From Streptomyces griseus subsp. griseus (GTDB lineage Bacteria; Actinomycetota; Actinomycetes; Streptomycetales; Streptomycetaceae): a stretch of DNA of 30,956 nucleotides. Under the pieces are notes generated by a model. It was not told the DNA's origin. It made no database searches and worked only from the letters and a program-made list of their open reading frames with translations. The DNA lies in contig NZ_JOJE01000068.1 in assembly GCF_000720255.1 (NCBI RefSeq), forward strand, positions 1-30,956. The letters run 5' to 3'. Below, one piece after another: positions 1 through 8,900 of this stretch. The stretch's first letter is position 1. The number at the start of each line of letters is the position of its first letter. The translations under genes and the position numbers were made by a program.

Positions 1-154
1 ACGCACCACAGCAATCTCGTCCGGAGTCACACACCCTCAACGCCGCACCCGTCCCGAAGGACACGCGCCACCACAACCGACCTGACCAAGCCCTACTAGA
101 CACGCGAGCACCGGCCCCGGTTGCCCTGAAGGCTCCGATCTGTCTGTGATGGGG

Positions 155-1336
155 TCAGTGCACGTACGGGCCGCCGGTCGGCTGCGGGGTGCCGCGCGGT
201 ACGAGGCCCAGGGCTACGACTGCGGCGGCGGCGGCCGCCACGGCGCACAGGGTGAACGCGTCGGCGAAGCCGTCCACCGCGCCCCGCTCGAAGCCGGCGG
301 CCGCGACCGTGGAGACGACCGCGACTCCGACCGAGCCGCCCACCTCGTGAAAGGTGTTGACGACTCCGGAGGCGAGCCCGGCCTCCCGGTGCTCGACCAT
401 GGCCAGGGCGGTGGTCGTGGCGGTGACGAAGACCGCGCCGATGCCGAGGGAGGCGGTCACGAAGCCCGGCAGCAGCCAGGCGTACACGCTGCCGTTCTCC
501 GTCAGCCGGGTCAGCGGGACGGTGCCGGCGGCCGCGACGGCCATGCCGGCGACGGCCGTGGGGCGGCTGCCGATCCGGCCGACGAGCCGGGAGCCGAGGT
601 GCGCCCCGGCACCGGTGGCGACGGCGACCGGCAGGAAGAACATCCCGGTCCGCAGGGGGCTGAAGCCGCGGATGTACTGGAGGTAGGCGGACCCGAGGAA
701 GAAGAAGGCGATCAGCAGGGCCGTGGCGATCAGCATCAGGAAGGCTCCGGCGAGCACCGGCCGCCGGGTGAACATCCGCACGTTGATGTAGAACACCCAC
801 GGCCAGCCGGGTCCGTCGGTCAGGGCGCCGCCGAGGAGTACGCCGGCCGCGGAGCCGGTGCCGCCGATCGCCGCCCAGACGCCGAGCGCCTTGGTGCGTT
901 CGGGGCCGTGGAAGGTCGTGGTGACGAGGGACAGCGCGGCCGGGGACAGCAGGGCCGCGCCGACGCCCTGGCCGATCCGGCCGCCGAGCAGCGTCGGGGC
1001 GTTCTCGGCCAGTCCGCTGACCAGTGAGGCGGCGGTGAAGAGCGCGAGTCCGGCGAGCAGGGTCCGGCGGGCGCCGAGGGCGTCGGCGAGGCGGCCGCCG
1101 AGCAGCATCAGCCCGCCGAAGCAGAGGGTGTAGGCGGTGACCACCCAGGTCAGCGACTCCCGGCCGAGGTGGAGGTCGGACGCCATGTCGGGCAGGGCGA
1201 CGTTCACGACGGTGACGTCGAGGATCAGCATGAACTGGGCGAGACAGACCAGCGCGAGGGCCGTCCAGCGGCGCGCGTCGGAGGGTGGGTGGTGGTGTTC
1301 GGCCGTGTGGGGCGCACCGGCCGTGGAGTGAGTCAT
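155..1336 (-). CDS. MFS drug exporter, DHA2 (EmrB/QacA-like), internally shortened
   Basis: Proton-driven multidrug efflux permease of the inner membrane. The N-terminal half has the usual family features: a first helix around LALVCLAQFMLILDVTVVNV (motif D1-like), the motif A-like GGRLADALGARR, and motif C-like glycine-rich helices (GRIGQGVGAALLSPAALSLV). The protein is 393 residues, whereas family members are usually about 470-530. The text runs straight from FYINV to RMFTRRPVLAG, so the helices and loop normally found between these two landmarks (roughly 70-90 residues, TM7-8 region) are absent; the join lies near 776-785 and keeps frame. The ATG at 1336 lacks a Shine-Dalgarno but has TATGGT (1348-1343) 6 nt upstream, suggesting a leaderless mRNA. 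It is divergent from a TetR gene and shares its operator, so it is probably that regulator's target. Function is doubtful if the missing segment is real. Confidence 0.85.
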   Translation of the reverse strand: MTHSTAGAPHTAEHHHPPSDARRWTALALVCLAQFMLILDVTVVNVALPDMASDLHLGRESLTWVVTAYTLCFGGLMLLGGRLADALGARRTLLAGLALFTAASLVSGLAENAPTLLGGRIGQGVGAALLSPAALSLVTTTFHGPERTKALGVWAAIGGTGSAAGVLLGGALTDGPGWPWVFYINVRMFTRRPVLAGAFLMLIATALLIAFFFLGSAYLQYIRGFSPLRTGMFFLPVAVATGAGAHLGSRLVGRIGSRPTAVAGMAVAAAGTVPLTRLTENGSVYAWLLPGFVTASLGIGAVFVTATTTALAMVEHREAGLASGVVNTFHEVGGSVGVAVVSTVAAAGFERGAVDGFADAFTLCAVAAAAAAVVALGLVPRGTPQPTGGPYVH

Positions 1337-1338
1337 AA

Positions 1339-1384
1339 CTGAACCATACTGTTCAGTTCATATGAACTCAACAGTACAGTTCAG
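1339..1384. promoter_or_regulatory. 46-bp palindromic TetR operator over two divergent leaderless promoters
   Basis: The whole spacer is a near-perfect palindrome centred on CATATG at 1359-1364, with 20 of 23 arm positions matching. Inner repeats read TACTGTT / AACAGTA and the outer arms CTGAAC / GTTCAG. On the minus strand TATGGT (1348-1343) lies 6 nt before the exporter ATG. On the plus strand TAGGGT (1393-1398) lies 7 nt before ATG 1406. Both fit -10 boxes of leaderless transcripts. A TetR dimer pair bound here would block both genes. Confidence 0.8.
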
Positions 1385-1405
1385 GTGGATGCTAGGGTCG
1401 TGGTC

Positions 1406-2053
1406 ATGAGCGTGGACAGCGTCAAACCGCCCCCGAGCGGCCCCCGCGCGGAGCTCAAGCGGCTGGCCATCGTGCGGGCCGCCCGCGAGCTGTTCCTGCG
1501 TGAGGGCTTCGGCGTGGGAATGGACACCATCGCCGCCGGGGCGGGCGTGTCGAAGGTGACCGTCTACAACCACTTCGGCAGCAAGGAAGCCCTGTTCACC
1601 GCGGTCATCACCGACGCACTCGACGAGCCGCTGGCCGGTGAGTCGTCGGCCGCGCTGGAAGGTCTGGCCGAGGCCGAGGACCTACGGGCCGCCCTCGTCG
1701 AGGCGGCCCGCGCCTGGGTGGCCGCCGTCCGCGCCAACCACGAGGTCACGGCCCTGCGCAACCTCGTCGCCGCCGAGCTCCACCGCTTCCCCGAGCTGGG
1801 TGAGGCGTGGCGGCACCGCGGCCCCGAAAACCACCACCCCGCGGTCGCGGGCGCCCTGCGCGCCCTCGCCGAGCAGGGCCGGCTGGAGATCCCCGACCTG
1901 GAGGTCGCGATCATCCAGTTCTACGGCCTCCTGGTCTTCCCGCACATGGTCTTCGGCTCCTACGGCACCCACCTCGACGACGGCCTGACGGACCGTCTCG
2001 TCACCAGTGGCGCCACCATGTTCCTGGACCACTACGGCGCACAGGGCACCTAG
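1406..2053 (+). CDS. TetR/AcrR family transcriptional repressor
   Basis: DNA-binding repressor of 215 residues. The N-terminal helix-turn-helix is clear: RAARELFLREGFG, then MDTIAAGAGVSKVTVYNHF and GSKEALFTAV. The C-terminal ligand domain (about residues 75-200) resembles the TetR_C types with a conserved AELHRFPELG region. ATG 1406 is preferred over the in-frame GTG at 1385 because a -10-like TAGGGT sits at 1393-1398, 7 nt upstream, giving a leaderless start, and because the GTG abuts the operator. It is divergent from the MFS exporter and converges on the copper gene with only 4 nt between stop codons. It probably represses itself and the exporter and is released by a drug ligand. Confidence 0.9.
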   Translation: MSVDSVKPPPSGPRAELKRLAIVRAARELFLREGFGVGMDTIAAGAGVSKVTVYNHFGSKEALFTAVITDALDEPLAGESSAALEGLAEAEDLRAALVEAARAWVAAVRANHEVTALRNLVAAELHRFPELGEAWRHRGPENHHPAVAGALRALAEQGRLEIPDLEVAIIQFYGLLVFPHMVFGSYGTHLDDGLTDRLVTSGATMFLDHYGAQGT

Positions 2054-2057
2054 GGGC

Positions 2058-3062
2058 TCAGTGAGCGTGCCCACCCGCGGTGGCGCCCGCGTGCACCGTG
2101 AAGGCGGCCGTGCGGACCTTCCCCTCGTGCTGGAAGTCCAGGAACAGGCGGTAAGTGCCGGGGCTCGGCGCGGTGGCCGTGAAGGAGACCTCGGGGCCGG
2201 GTCGGGTGCTGCCGTCGCCGGGCTCGCCGTTGGGGTGGACGTGCAGGTAGGCGAGGTCACCGGCGCGCAGGGCGACCAGGTGGCCGTAGGCGCCCAGGTA
2301 CGGCTGGAGGTCGCGGACCGGCTTGCCGTCCTTCGTCACGGTCAGCGTCAGTTCACCGGCCGCGCCCGGGGTCAGGTCGCCGTCCAGTTCGACCTCGTAG
2401 CCGTCGACCCTGGCGGTGGCGTCACGCTCGGGCAGCGGGGCGGGCTGGTACGGGCCTGACGCCCCGAGGTCCGCGCCGAGGGTGAGCGCCTCGCCGCCCC
2501 GGGGCTTGAAGTCGGCGAAGACGCGGTAGCCGCCGGCCTTGGGCAGCTCCACGGGGGTGGACCAGGTGCCGTCGGCGGCGCGGGCGGGGTGCAGATGACG
2601 GTAGACGGTGAGATCACGCGAGGCGACGATCAGGTGCAGCTCCTTGCCGTGTTCGCGCTGGTAGGCGGTGACCTTGCGACCGGTGCCGTCCTGGACGACG
2701 GCGAAGCGCAGCTCGGCCTTCCGGCCGGCTTGGAGGCGCGGGGTTTCGAGGTCGAGCGTGTAGCCGTTCCGTGAGATCTCGAGGCCGCCGGGTGTCATCG
2801 CCGCGTGCCCATCGGCGCTCTCCTCATGACCTCCGGCGCTCTCCTCATGACCTCCGGCGCTCTCCTCATGACCTCCGGCGCTCTCCTCATGAGCTCCGGC
2901 ACCCTCGTCGTGCCCGGCGTCCGCATGGCCGGCCGCACTCTCGTGGGCGCCGCCCTTCGGTTCGGGGGAGATCGCGTCGAACGTGCCGCCCACGCCGTAG
3001 GCGGTGCCGAACGTCGCGGCGAGAGCGGTGGCGAAGACGGTGATCCGCAGTCCGGTGTTCAT
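2058..3062 (-). CDS. Exported His-rich copper-associated protein
   Basis: Predicted 334-residue secreted or membrane-anchored protein. Residues about 6-25 form a hydrophobic signal or anchor segment. A metal-binding-like linker follows with repeats of HEESAGG plus many other histidines (about residues 42-90). The rest looks like two beta-rich domains, the first carrying HLIVASRDL and YRHLHP, the second GHLVAL and YLHVHP, and the tail ends HAH. Proteins of this type occur next to actinobacterial copper ATPases. A role in periplasmic or extracellular copper handling is inferred from context and histidine content. ATG 3062 is chosen because GAGGAG lies 7 nt upstream. The longer frame to 3134 would run into the CsoR-like box at 3115-3131. 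It is divergent from copZ-copA and probably co-controlled with them. Confidence 0.75.
   Translation of the reverse strand: MNTGLRITVFATALAATFGTAYGVGGTFDAISPEPKGGAHESAAGHADAGHDEGAGAHEESAGGHEESAGGHEESAGGHEESADGHAAMTPGGLEISRNGYTLDLETPRLQAGRKAELRFAVVQDGTGRKVTAYQREHGKELHLIVASRDLTVYRHLHPARAADGTWSTPVELPKAGGYRVFADFKPRGGEALTLGADLGASGPYQPAPLPERDATARVDGYEVELDGDLTPGAAGELTLTVTKDGKPVRDLQPYLGAYGHLVALRAGDLAYLHVHPNGEPGDGSTRPGPEVSFTATAPSPGTYRLFLDFQHEGKVRTAAFTVHAGATAGGHAH
2813..2896. repeat. Four tandem 21-bp repeats coding for HEESAGG units
   Basis: Unit CGGCGCTCTCCTCATGACCTC occurs at 2813-2833, 2834-2854 and 2855-2875 without change, and at 2876-2896 with one mismatch. It encodes the His/Glu heptads of the copper-associated protein on the minus strand. 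Near identity at the DNA level implies recent slippage-type expansion. Confidence 0.92.
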
Positions 3063-3114
3063 GGCCCACTCCTCAGCTTCGGGCCGCTCGTGAACGCGGC
3101 CGACGCGCTTCAAC

Positions 3115-3213
3115 ATACCCCCTAGGGGTATCAAGTCAAGCAGAGATCACCCCTTGCGATGAATACGGGTGGGGGGTATACATGGAGCCCCGCCAGATAC
3201 CCCCCATGGGTAT
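3115..3213. promoter_or_regulatory. Three CsoR-like copper operator boxes in a divergent promoter
   Basis: ATACCCCCTAGGGGTAT at 3115-3131 and ATACCCCCCATGGGTAT at 3197-3213 have the GC-tract palindrome flanked by ATA/TAT known for CsoR-type copper repressors. A third, degenerate 17-mer (ATACGGGTGGGGGGTAT) lies at 3163-3179. The first overlaps the minus-strand leader, the last lies just before copZ. Copper would relieve repression of both directions. No csoR gene is in the window, so the regulator must be encoded elsewhere. Confidence 0.8.
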
Positions 3214-3245
3214 AACAGGCCGACCGACCAATTGTGGAGAACCCC

Positions 3246-3518
3246 ATGTCGAACTGCTGCGCCACTGACGGAAGCTGCCACACCACCGCGGAGATCAGGA
3301 CCACCTACAAGGTCGACGGCGTCGGCAGCGCCCACTGCCAGGGCGTCGTCGCCAGGGCCGTGGGCGGTCTGGACGGGATCACCGCGGTCGACGTCGAGAT
3401 CGGCACCGGACTGGTCACCGTGACGACCGCCACCGAGCCGGACGAGGCGCTCGACGCCCTGATCGCCGAGACCGTCGACGAGGCCGGCTACGACTTCGCC
3501 GGCCGCGCGACCGCCTGA
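3246..3518 (+). CDS. copZ: CopZ-like heavy-metal-associated protein with altered metal site
   Basis: Small cytosolic protein of 90 residues with the ferredoxin-like HMA fold: strand TTYKVDGV, helix [15 protein letters not shown], strand [15 protein letters not shown], helix [16 protein letters not shown]. The canonical GMTCxxC loop reads GVGSAHC (25-31), so the first metal cysteine is Ser28 and only Cys31 remains. The N-terminus adds Cys4, Cys5, Cys11 and His12, which could complete a site. ATG 3246 is preferred since GGAGA (3236-3240) precedes it by 5 nt; the GTG at 3234 overlaps that Shine-Dalgarno. It precedes copA by about 90 nt, presumably in one operon, and would deliver Cu(I) to it. 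Metal affinity cannot be assumed from this motif. Confidence 0.85.
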   Translation: MSNCCATDGSCHTTAEIRTTYKVDGVGSAHCQGVVARAVGGLDGITAVDVEIGTGLVTVTTATEPDEALDALIAETVDEAGYDFAGRATA

Positions 3519-3607
3519 CCCACGAGCCGGGAAGGGCCGCACCGGCTTCGCGACCCCTCCCCGCCCCGCCTGTCGCACATCGCGTCCGTGAATTCCGAGG
3601 AGCAGAC

Positions 3608-5872
3608 ATGACCACCACCACGCCCGGTGCCGCCGAGGTCGAACTGGCCATCGGCGGCATGACCTGCGCCTCGTGCGCCGCCCGCATCGAGAAGAAGCTC
3701 AACCGCATGGACGGGGTCGAGGCCACCGTCAACTACGCCACCGAGAAGGCGAAGGTGACCTACCGCGACGACGTCGCCGTCACGGACCTGATCGCCACCG
3801 TGGAGGCCACCGGCTACACCGCGCAGGAGCCCGCGCCGGCCCCGACCGAACCGGAAGCCGACGGCGGACCCGCGCGGGACGGGGACGACGAACTGCGGCC
3901 CCTGCGCCGGCGGTTGACGGCCGCCGTGACCCTCGCCGTCCCCGTGATCGCGCTGGCCATGGTCCCGGCCCTGCAGTTCGAGTACTGGCAGTGGCTCTCG
4001 CTCACCCTGGCGGCGCCCGTGGTGACGTACGCCGCCTGGCCCTTCCACAAGGCCGCCTGGACCAACGCCCGGCACGGCGCCGCCACCATGGACACGCTGA
4101 TCTCCGTCGGCACGTCGGCGGCGTTCCTGTGGTCCCTCTGGGCGCTGTTCCTCGGCACCGCCGGCACGCCCGGCATGACCCACCCCTTCGAGTTCACCAT
4201 CGCCCGCACGGACGGCGCCGGGAACATCTACCTGGAGGCGGCCGCCGGTGTGACGGCCTTCATCCTGGCCGGGCGGTACTTCGAGGCGCGTTCCAAGCGG
4301 AAGGCGGGGGCGGCACTGAAGGCCCTGCTGGAACTGGGCGCCAAGGACGTCACCGTGCTGCGCGACGGCCGTGCGGAGCGCATCCCGGTCAGCGCGTTGA
4401 CGGTCGGCGACCGGTTCCTCGTACGGCCGGGCGAGAAGATCGCCACCGACGGCGTGGTCGTCGAAGGGTCGTCCGCCGTCGACGCCTCCATGCTCACCGG
4501 CGAGTCGGTGCCGGTGGAGGTCGGTACCGGGGACGCCGTCACCGGGGCCACCCTGAACGCCGGCGGCCGCCTGGTCGTCGAGGCCACCCGGGTCGGCGCC
4601 GACACCCAGCTCGCCCGGATGGCCAGGCTGGTGGAGGACGCGCAGAACGGCAAGGCCGCCGCCCAGCGGCTCGCCGACCGGATCTCCGCGGTGTTCGTCC
4701 CGGTCGTGATCGCCCTGGCCCTCGGCACCCTCGGCTTCTGGCTCGGCAACGGGGCCGGGCCGGCCGCCGCGTTCACGGCGGCGGTCGCCGTCCTGATCAT
4801 CGCCTGCCCCTGCGCCCTGGGCCTGGCCACGCCGACCGCCCTCATGGTCGGTACGGGGCGCGGGGCGCAGCTCGGGATCCTCATCAAGGGGCCGGAGGTG
4901 CTGGAGACGACACGCAAGGTCGACACCATCGTCCTGGACAAGACCGGCACCGTGACCACCGGCAGGATGACGCTGCTCGCCGTGGACACCGCCGACGGCA
5001 CCGACGAGACGGAGGTCCTGCGTCTCGCGGGCGCCCTGGAGCACTCCTCCGAGCACCCCGTCGCCCGGGCCGTCGCCTCCGGCGCCGCCGCCCGGGCCGG
5101 CTCCCTCCCCACTCCCGAGGACTTCGCGAACCTCGCCGGTCTGGGCGTCCAGGGGATCGTGGAGGGCCACGCGGTCCTCGTCGGGCGGGAGAAGCTGCTG
5201 GCCGAGTGGGTCATCTCGCTGCCGGAGGAGTTGCGGCGGGCCAGGCAGGAGGCGGAGGCGGCCGGACGTACCGCGGTCGCGGTCGCGTGGGACGGCGAGG
5301 CCCGCGCGGTCCTCGAAGTCGCGGACGCCGTCAAGGAGACCAGCCCGGAGGCGATCGGGCGGCTGCGCGCCCTCGGTCTGACGCCGATGCTGCTCACCGG
5401 TGACAACAGGGCGGTCGCCGAAGCGGTCGCCGCCGAGGTGGGCATCGCGCCCGAACACGTCATCGCGGAGGTCCTGCCGCAGGACAAGGTCGACGTGGTC
5501 AAGCGCCTGCAGGACGGGGGCCGTTCGGTGGCGATGGTCGGCGACGGCGTGAACGACGCCGCCGCGCTGGCCCAGGCCGACCTGGGTCTGGCGATGGGCA
5601 CGGGGACGGACGCCGCCATCGAGGCGGGCGACCTGACGCTGGTGCGGGGCGACCTGCGGGTCGCGGCGGACGCGATCCGGCTCTCCCGCAGGACGCTGCG
5701 CACCATCCGGTCCAACCTGTTCTGGGCGTTCGCCTACAACGTCGCCGCCCTGCCGCTCGCGGCCGCCGGCCTGCTGAACCCGATGATCGCCGGAGCGGCC
5801 ATGGCCTTCTCGTCGGTCTTCGTGGTCGGCAACAGCCTGCGCCTGCGCGGCTTCCGGCCGGCCGCCGGCTGA
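3608..5872 (+). CDS. copA: Copper-exporting P1B-type ATPase
   Basis: Inner-membrane Cu(I) export pump of 754 residues, normal length. It has one N-terminal HMA domain with GMTCASC (Cys20, Cys23), then membrane helices, the actuator TGES at 297-300, the transport-site CPC at 400-402 within [11 protein letters not shown], the phosphorylation motif DKTGT starting at Asp444, SEHP in the nucleotide domain, and GDGVND at 645-650. The CPC type and the single canonical HMA indicate Cu(I)/Ag(I). GAGGAG stands about 6 nt before the ATG. It follows copZ under the CsoR-like boxes and ends before a strong terminator shared with the convergent glycosidase. Confidence 0.97.
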   Translation: MTTTTPGAAEVELAIGGMTCASCAARIEKKLNRMDGVEATVNYATEKAKVTYRDDVAVTDLIATVEATGYTAQEPAPAPTEPEADGGPARDGDDELRPLRRRLTAAVTLAVPVIALAMVPALQFEYWQWLSLTLAAPVVTYAAWPFHKAAWTNARHGAATMDTLISVGTSAAFLWSLWALFLGTAGTPGMTHPFEFTIARTDGAGNIYLEAAAGVTAFILAGRYFEARSKRKAGAALKALLELGAKDVTVLRDGRAERIPVSALTVGDRFLVRPGEKIATDGVVVEGSSAVDASMLTGESVPVEVGTGDAVTGATLNAGGRLVVEATRVGADTQLARMARLVEDAQNGKAAAQRLADRISAVFVPVVIALALGTLGFWLGNGAGPAAAFTAAVAVLIIACPCALGLATPTALMVGTGRGAQLGILIKGPEVLETTRKVDTIVLDKTGTVTTGRMTLLAVDTADGTDETEVLRLAGALEHSSEHPVARAVASGAAARAGSLPTPEDFANLAGLGVQGIVEGHAVLVGREKLLAEWVISLPEELRRARQEAEAAGRTAVAVAWDGEARAVLEVADAVKETSPEAIGRLRALGLTPMLLTGDNRAVAEAVAAEVGIAPEHVIAEVLPQDKVDVVKRLQDGGRSVAMVGDGVNDAAALAQADLGLAMGTGTDAAIEAGDLTLVRGDLRVAADAIRLSRRTLRTIRSNLFWAFAYNVAALPLAAAGLLNPMIAGAAMAFSSVFVVGNSLRLRGFRPAAG

Positions 5873-5908
5873 CGCGACCACCCGAGAAACTCCCCACGAC
5901 CCCTGAAA

Positions 5909-5946
5909 GGCCCCGGCCCGCCGGACTGTGCCGGCGGGCCGGGGCC
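5909..5946. terminator. Bidirectional 16-bp GC hairpin
   Basis: Perfect inverted repeat with arms 5909-5924 and 5931-5946 and loop ACTGTG. It lies between the convergent stops of copA (5872) and the GH39-like gene (5979) and can serve both; no long T-run, as is common in Streptomyces. Confidence 0.85.
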
Positions 5947-5978
5947 CCGTCATGTGTCCTTCGCGGACTCGGGTCGGG

Positions 5979-8900
5979 TCAGTCCTTTCCGTTGAGCCGC
6001 CAGATCTGGTTCTTCTTGGTGGTCAGGGTGCTGCCGGTGTCGCATGTCCATTGGTGGACCAGGGCGCCGGGTGCGGTGGAGATGGTGCTGACGTCGACGC
6101 ACTTGCCGCTGTGCACGGCGACGAGCTGGTAGTCGTGGCTGTTGCCGAGCGCGGTCACCGGCCGGAGCGTGAAGCGCTGGTTGGCGCCGTTGAGGCAGGT
6201 CCACTGCTGGACGGCGGCGCCGTCGGCCGTGGAGAGCTGGCTGATGTCCAGGCACTTGCCGCTGTAGTGGTTGACGACGGTGTAGGTGTCGGTCGTGCCT
6301 GCGACCGGGTGGAAGTCGAAGATCTGCTCCTGTCCGCTTCCGCAGGTGTTCTGCTGGTACTGGGTGCCGTTGGCGGTGGACTGGCCGGGGTCTTCGAGGC
6401 AGAGCCCGCTGTGCTGGGCGACGGCCGTGGAGGAGAAGCCGGTCGAGGCACCGATGTGCAGGCTCGTCGGCGCGAAGGAGATCTGGTCCAGGTGGGGCGC
6501 GGAGCTGGACCGCATGGGCTGTCCGATGTCGCTGCCGCCACCGGAGTAGACCACGCCGATGGTGGTGCCGTCCCAGTTGTAGAGCTGTGAGGCGGTGAAC
6601 TTGACGGTGTTGGCGCCCTTGGTGAGGGTCACGGGGACGGTGTAGTTCTGGAACTGGTTCCAGTGCAGGGTGCTGGCGAAGTTGACGCGGGCGGGGTTGC
6701 CACCGTTGACGCTGACGTCGGCGTGCTCGGCGTACAGGTCGGGGTTGTAGTGGTTGGAGGGCAGTTCCTCATTGTTGGCGAAGCGCATGGTCATGGCGTA
6801 GGTGCCGGCCGCGGGCGCGTTGACGTTGACGGTCAGGGAGTTGGCCGTGCCGTTGCCGATGCCGGTGACGACGCCGCCGTTGGCCTGGCTGTAGGTGTTG
6901 TCGACGGCCGCGGTGCCGGTGAGGGTGCCGTTCTCGGCCTGGTAGGTGACGACGTTGCCGGTGGTGACGGGGTCGGTGGCGCTGAACGGGGTGACGGCCA
7001 GGTCGTCCAGGGCGAGGGTGCCGCTGGCGCCGGTCACCTTGACCTTGTTGATGCCGCCGTTGAGGTACACCCGGTTGGTGGAGGTGTACCAGGCGCCGGT
7101 CGTCGCGCCGGAGAGGACCTGGTCGTTGACGGTCTTGCCGTTGACGGTGAGGTCGGCTTGGCCGGTGTTGCGGAAGCGGGCGGTCAGGTCGGCGTATCCG
7201 TCCCGTGCGGAGTAGACCCAGAACGTGGCGGACTTGCCGGAGGTGAGGTTCACCGCGCCCGCGCCGGACTGGCCCTGCGAGGTGTAGGTGGCGGTGCCGC
7301 TGTCGGAAAGGTTCGCCTGCTCGGCCTCGTAGAGCGTGGTGCCCTGGAGGGAGGCGTCCTTGTACTGCAGGTCGATCTTGTCGATGATCGCGTCGCCGAC
7401 GGTCGCCGCGCCGTTGTCGCCGGTGGTGGCCAGGGTGATGGTGTGGCTGCCGGCGGTGAGGTGCACGGTGGCGTCATCGTGTCCCCACACCACCCACTGG
7501 AAGCCCACCGGGATGTCGATCCTGGTGGAGGCGCCGCCGTCGACCCGCGCGTACACGTTCGTCGGGCCCTTGACGTCGGCGTCCTTGGCGTAGCTGTTGC
7601 CGAACACCGACAGGTTGTAGTCGCCGGTGGTGGGGACGGAGACGTTGAAGGAGATCACCGCGGTCGAGCCGGTGCGCAGGCCTCCGACGTCCTTGGTGCC
7701 GGAGGTGGCGAACTTGCTGACGTTGCCGGTGGTGCCTTCGGTGTTGATGTTGTAGCCGCTGCCGCTGAGCGTGGCGTTCTCGGCCTCGTACGTGCCCGTC
7801 CAGGTGCTGTCGGAGGCGGTGGCACTGCCGGTGCCGCCCGGGGAGACGATCACCTGGTACGCGGACATACGGTCGAGGGCGATGGGGACGGTGATGGAGC
7901 CGTCGGCGCCCACGGCGACGTCCGCGTCGGAGAGCCGGGTCGGGGTCGCCGCCGCGCCGATGTAGCCGCTGTAGCGGTCCTGGAACACGCTGACGTGCAC
8001 GGTGCTGCCGAAGACGGCGGGGTCGATGTTCTTGATGACCGTGTCGGAGGCACCGCTGGTGCCGCCGCCGGCGAGGATGACCCGGGCCTGCTTCTTGGCC
8101 GTGTCCAGACTCGCCACGCCCTGCAGGGTGTACGCGGCGTTGTCCCCGGTGCTGGTGACCTTGACGGTGTTGCCGCCCTTCATGGAGCTGTACCAGTTGT
8201 AAAGCCACCACTGGGCGTTGGGCGTGTTCTGTGCGGCCGCGGAGTCGCCGAGGTTGCCGTTGATGTTCCAGTACGGCAGGTTGCCGTCGACCTTCTCGTC
8301 CTCGATGCCCGCGATCCACTGGACCATCTGGCCGGGGTCGGTCAGGTGGTAGCGGTGGGCGTACTCGTTGAGGTTGACGGTGATCGGGGTGACTCCCGCG
8401 GCGGTCTCCGCGGCCCGGTAGGCGTCGACGGTGCTGCGGACGTCCGCCGGGCTGCCCAGGGTGTGCCAGGTCACGACGTCCGGCAGGCAGTTGTTGGCCT
8501 TGCAGTAGGTGAGGAAGGTGTTGAGGGTGGAGGCGCTGAAGCCGGCGAGGTTGGGCCCTGCGAGCCGTGCCGCGGGCCAGATACCTTTGATGAAGTTGTA
8601 GGTCTGGCGCCACTCGTCGTTGAAGGCGGCCAGCGTCGACGAGTTGCTGCGCATGCCGTTGAACCAGCCTATGTCGGGCTCGTTGTAGGGCACGAAGACG
8701 ATGTGGCTCGCGTAGGGGCTGGACATCGCCTGCTCGACCTGGGTTCTCATGTACCCCTGGTACTGCGAGTAGCTGGTCCGTTCGTAGACCGTTCGGTACA
8801 CGTCCGTCATGTAGATCATGACGTCCTTGCCGCCGCTGTCCACGAACGGCTTCGCGATCTCCAGGGTGTCCGAGCCGGGGTGCTGCTGACCGTCCTGGTA

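Noticed and set aside
1..99. Open frame on the plus strand ending in DLTKPY and a stop at 97-99
   Set aside because: Too short and low in complexity to assign; it could be the tail of a gene left of the window, but nothing is recognisable. The rest to 154 shows nothing.
2813..2896. CRISPR-like array
   Set aside because: Units are 21 bp, directly tandem without spacers and in frame within a protein gene.
3488..5953. 821-residue open frame antisense to copA
   Set aside because: A GC-rich shadow frame of a strong CopA coding sequence; its Gly/Arg/Asp-rich text matches no fold and copA accounts for the region.
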